From SFEL01 sp045603585 (GTDB lineage Bacteria > Bacillota > Clostridia > Christensenellales > CAG-138), in the NCBI GenBank assembly GCA_045603585.1, contig JAZUMK010000047.1, positions 1 to 8,416 of the forward strand: DNA of 8,416 nucleotides. The letters are read 5' to 3'. The notes under the pieces were generated by a model. The model was not told the DNA's origin, did no database searches, and saw nothing but the letters and a program-made list of their open reading frames with translations. The translations under genes and the position numbers were made by a program. This document shows positions 6,160-8,416 of the stretch, piece after piece. The stretch's first letter is position 1, and each line of letters begins with the position of its first letter.

Positions 6160-7194
6160 ATGAAGAAACTGTTGGCAATCCTTATGACCGCTCTTATGCT
6201 GCTTGGCCTTATGGCAGGCTGCGCTTCCCAGCAGGAGGCTGTTGAGGCTCCCGTTGAGGAAGTTGTGGAAGAAGTTGTAGAAGAAGTGGTCGAGGAAGCA
6301 GTCGAGGAAGCAGTTGTTGTAGACACCGTTATCCTCAAGGAACAGGATGACAAGATGATAAACACCTACTCCGCAATCGCTGTTAACCCCGAAGCTCCCT
6401 TTGCGGATGCAGACGGCAACCCCGTTGCAGATGTAGCTGTTAATACCGCCGGTGCCGATGCTCTCATTCAGTTCCTTCTCAGCGAGGAAGGCCTTAAGCT
6501 GGCAGGCGAATACGGCGTTGAGCAGTATGGCGACTATCTGTTCTATGTAAAGGAAGACGCTCCCCGCTATGAGGGCGAGATCGCCGCTGCCACCGAGGAG
6601 ACCAAGGTTATCCGCCTCTCCACCACCACCTCTGTAAATGACTCCGGCCTGCTGGGATATCTGCTGCCCGCCTTTGAAGATGCCTATGGCTACACCGTAG
6701 AAGTACAGTCCGCAGGTACCGGCAAGGCCATCGCCGCTGCCAAGTACGGCAATGCCGACCTTATCCTGGTTCACTCCAAGAGCCAGGAAGAGGCCTTTGT
6801 TGAGGAAGGCTTCGGCCGCGTACTGGAAGGCTTTGAGAGCGAGCGCCTCTCCTTCATCTACAACTACTTTGTACTCTGCGGCCCCTCTGCTGACCCCGCC
6901 GGCGCAGGCGCTGCTGCCGATGTTCTCACTGCCTTCGCAAACATTGCCGATGGCAAGTACACCTTCATCTCCCGCGGCGATACTTCCGGCACCCACACCA
7001 AGGAACTGTCCCTCTGGCCCGAGGCTCTCGGCATCACCGCTGAGGCTGATTCCTTTGCAGATTATGCCGATTGGTATGTTTCCGCCAACACCGGTATGGG
7101 CGCATGCCTTGTAATGGCAGAGGAAATGGGCGGCTACATCCTCACCGATAAGGCCACCTTCCTTACCTTCGTTGCCAATGACGGCGTGATGTAA
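6160..7194 (+). CDS. tupA: Tungstate-binding lipoprotein TupA, apparently circularly permuted
   Basis: Extracytoplasmic oxyanion receptor of the ABC transporter encoded next to it. 344 residues: lipoprotein signal with lipobox MAG-C21; an acidic VEE-repeat linker (about 28-54); residues 55-131, which read like the C-terminal tail of ordinary TupA (ILKEQDDKMINTYSAIAVNP, then SEEGLKLAGEYGVEQYGDYLF); a joint (132-148); and residues 149-344, which read like the start and middle of mature TupA: STTTSVNDSGLL (154-165), the GTGKAI (186-191) and LILVHSK (201-207) motifs, SRGDTSGTH (271-279), TGMG (311-314), YILTDKATFL (326-335). The protein ends 9 residues later, where usual TupA would continue with the tail. 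TTTS and SRGD carry the tungstate contacts expected in the family (S158, S271, R272). AGGAGG (6145-6150) supports the start. Isoleucine is almost all ATC, suggesting high expression. Confidence 0.9.
   Translation: MKKLLAILMTALMLLGLMAGCASQQEAVEAPVEEVVEEVVEEVVEEAVEEAVVVDTVILKEQDDKMINTYSAIAVNPEAPFADADGNPVADVAVNTAGADALIQFLLSEEGLKLAGEYGVEQYGDYLFYVKEDAPRYEGEIAAATEETKVIRLSTTTSVNDSGLLGYLLPAFEDAYGYTVEVQSAGTGKAIAAAKYGNADLILVHSKSQEEAFVEEGFGRVLEGFESERLSFIYNYFVLCGPSADPAGAGAAADVLTAFANIADGKYTFISRGDTSGTHTKELSLWPEALGITAEADSFADYADWYVSANTGMGACLVMAEEMGGYILTDKATFLTFVANDGVM
6253..6312 (+). repeat. Five tandem 12-bp units encoding V-E-E-V/A
   Basis: Five consecutive 12-bp units (6253, 6265, 6277, 6289, 6301) encode VEEV three times and VEEA twice (residues 32-51), between the lipidated cysteine and the folded domain. 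The last two units are identical in DNA sequence (GTCGAGGAAGCA), which suggests recent slippage. In the protein this is an acidic, probably helical or flexible tether; length variation between strains is likely. Confidence 0.85.
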
Positions 7195-7228
7195 GGTATT
7201 GAAAAAACAATATAAATAAAGCATAATA

Positions 7229-7256
7229 TCATTGGGCAGAGCTTTCTGCCCAATGA
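7229..7256 (+). terminator. Strong hairpin between tupA and tupB, partial terminator or mRNA stabiliser
   Basis: TCATTGGGCAGA and TCTGCCCAATGA form a perfect 12-bp stem with a GCTT loop. Only CACCTTTT follows, so termination is likely partial or absent. Such hairpins after the binding-protein gene commonly raise its level over permease and ATPase by protecting the upstream mRNA. The stem ends 8 bases before the tupB ribosome binding site (7265-7269). Confidence 0.6.
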
Positions 7257-7276
7257 CACCTTTTGGAGGTTATAGC

Positions 7277-7963
7277 ATGCAGTCCGCGCTGGAAAAGGCC
7301 ATTGAGCTGATATTATCCGGCAACCGTGAGCTCGTTAACATACTCTCGGTAACCGCAAAAATGAGCATAAGCAGCTCCCTGATAGCGCTGCTTATCGGCG
7401 TGCCCATAGGCATTGCCTTAGGCTCTATGTCCTTCCGTGGGAGAAACGGCCTTGTGGTGATAAACCGCACCCTTATGAGCATGCCTCCCGTGGTGTGCGG
7501 TCTGCTGTTTTATATGCTGTTTTCAGGGGTTGGCCCCTTCAGGAGCATGAAGCTGCTGTTCACTGTTCAGATAATGATAATGGCCCAGGTGGTGCTGATA
7601 ACCCCCATAGTCATAGGCAATATGGAAAGCTATGTGGCCGCCGTTGCCGCTCCTGTGCGTGAAACCGCAAAGGGCTTAGGCATGGGAAACGGAAGAACGC
7701 TGCTGCTGCTTCTCAATGAGTGCGTTTATCAGATATTCTCGGTATACCTTCTGGCCTTTGCAAGGGCAATCGCAGAGGTGGGCGCCGTAAGCATGGTTGG
7801 CGGAGCCATAGTGTGGAAAACCAACGTAATGACCACCGCAATAATGCAGTATACCAACCGGGGAAATTTTTCCATGGGCATAGCCCTGGGCATAATACTC
7901 ATGACCTCCTCCCTCATAGTTAATATTGCCATATCCCTGCTGCAAAGGAGGGTGAGCCGATGA
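7277..7963 (+). CDS. tupB: Tungstate ABC transporter permease TupB
   Basis: Membrane channel of the importer. 228 residues, usual for this family of about 220-235. Hydrophobic segments by eye: about 32-50 (SSLIALLIGVPIGIALGS), 70-85 (PPVVCGLLFYMLF), 93-113 (LLFTVQIMIMAQVVLITPIVI), 148-170 and 200-220. The cytoplasmic coupling loop is visible as VRETAKGLGMGNGRTLLLLL (127-146), followed by FARAIAEVGAVSMVGG. ATG at 7277 is chosen because GGAGG (7265-7269) is 7 bases upstream; the frame is open upstream only through the hairpin. The stop overlaps the ATPase start (ATGA). Isoleucine is largely ATA, in contrast to tupA. The permease alone does not separate tungstate from molybdate; the TupA neighbour decides the call. 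Confidence 0.92.
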   Translation: MQSALEKAIELILSGNRELVNILSVTAKMSISSSLIALLIGVPIGIALGSMSFRGRNGLVVINRTLMSMPPVVCGLLFYMLFSGVGPFRSMKLLFTVQIMIMAQVVLITPIVIGNMESYVAAVAAPVRETAKGLGMGNGRTLLLLLNECVYQIFSVYLLAFARAIAEVGAVSMVGGAIVWKTNVMTTAIMQYTNRGNFSMGIALGIILMTSSLIVNIAISLLQRRVSR

Positions 7964-8416
7964 AGATAGTTCCCTTCACAAAAACATACGGCGGCAGAAA
8001 AGTATTGGATGTACCTGAGTTTGAATTAAAGAAGGGCAGCATATACGCCGTGATAGGCGCAAACGGCAGCGGCAAATCCACCATGGCAAAGATACTTGCC
8101 GGGGCGCTGCCTTCAGACAGCGGCATTCTCCCCCTGGAAAAGGATGTATCCGTTGGCTATATGCCACAGAAAAGCTATGCCTTCCGTATGAGCGCCGAGA
8201 AGAACATACTGCTCTGCGGCGGGGATGAGAAGAGGGCGAAGGAGCTTATGGGGCGCCTTGCCATACAGGGCCTTGCAAAGAACAGGGCTGACAGGCTTTC
8301 CGGCGGAGAGACCGCCCGCATGGCCCTTGCCCGGCTTATGATGGGCAGCTATGACCTTGTGATACTGGATGAGCCCACCGCAGCAATGGATATGGAATCC
8401 ACAGCTCTTTCCGAGG
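7960..8416 (+). CDS. tupC: Tungstate ABC transporter ATP-binding protein TupC, 3' end cut by window
   Basis: Cytoplasmic ATPase powering the importer. 152 complete codons are visible. Walker A GANGSGKST (33-41), Q-loop glutamine Q70, signature LSGGE (113-117), Walker B LVILDEP (133-139) and D-loop AAMD (141-144); the H-loop histidine lies beyond the window. The spacing from Walker A to the signature is short, as in compact TupC/ModC-type ATPases, and about 50-70 residues are probably missing. ATG at 7960 overlaps the tupB stop (ATGA) and follows AAAGGAGGG (7944-7952). There is no sign of frameshift or loss of a key residue in the visible part. Confidence 0.93.
   Translation, partial: MKIVPFTKTYGGRKVLDVPEFELKKGSIYAVIGANGSGKSTMAKILAGALPSDSGILPLEKDVSVGYMPQKSYAFRMSAEKNILLCGGDEKRAKELMGRLAIQGLAKNRADRLSGGETARMALARLMMGSYDLVILDEPTAAMDMESTALSE

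Noticed and set aside
6160..7194. Molybdate-binding ModA or phosphate-binding PstS as identity of the binding protein
   Set aside because: The TTTSxxDSGLL and SRGDxSGTH signatures and the TupB/TupC neighbours point to the TupA family.
6154..7224. 356-codon minus-strand frame opposite tupA
   Set aside because: Antisense mirror of biased tupA codons; it begins in the tupA-tupB spacer without a ribosome binding site and shows no recognisable domain.
1..8416. CRISPR array, insertion sequence, tRNA or rRNA
   Set aside because: No spaced direct-repeat array, transposase-like frame, cloverleaf or rRNA-like stretch was seen; the only tandem repeat is the short coding VEE array.

Overview
The window looks like chromosomal DNA of an anaerobic Clostridia-type Firmicute (inference). 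The signs are strong AGGAGG-type ribosome binding sites on almost every gene, tight operon packing with 4-base stop/start overlaps, a lipoprotein binding protein, and a clostridial/acetogen-type formate dehydrogenase. The theme is one metal cofactor: the enzyme that uses it, the synthesis of its molybdopterin part, and the import of the metal oxyanion, most likely tungstate.

Layout. Positions 1-2604, minus strand: a nearly complete formate dehydrogenase catalytic subunit (NuoG-like iron-sulfur N-terminus plus Mo/W-bisPGD domain, with cysteine rather than selenocysteine at the active site). Its last roughly 20-30 residues lie beyond position 1. Positions 2605-3295: a divergent regulatory region with a minus-strand promoter carrying a palindrome at the predicted start site, two further inverted repeats, a good plus-strand sigma-A promoter, and a leader of about 280 nt. 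The leader has several hairpins and an intrinsic terminator in front of the first gene, so it looks like a riboswitch or attenuator; a Moco/Tuco-type RNA is the leading guess. Positions 3296-6084, plus strand: a small divergent MOSC protein, moaA, moaC and a MogA-MOSC fusion. Positions 6160-8416, plus strand: a tungstate ABC transporter, with binding protein, permease and ATPase (the last cut by the window end).

How it fits together. MoaA and MoaC make cyclic pyranopterin monophosphate from GTP. MogA-family proteins adenylylate molybdopterin before metal insertion, and MOSC domains are linked to cofactor sulfur or metal handling. The Tup transporter supplies the oxyanion, and the divergent formate dehydrogenase consumes the finished cofactor. 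MoaD, MoaE, MoeA and MobA are not in the window and would have to be elsewhere.

The most notable observation is that the TupA-like binding protein appears to be circularly permuted. The segment that ends ordinary TupA proteins comes directly after the lipoprotein signal and a VEE-repeat linker, and the segment that begins ordinary mature TupA (TTTS...DSGLL) follows it and runs to the stop codon. Other points are a leader RNA with mutually exclusive terminator and antiterminator pairings, two MOSC domains in one operon, and a moaC ribosome binding site made from the codons of the functional Gly-Gly tail of MoaA.
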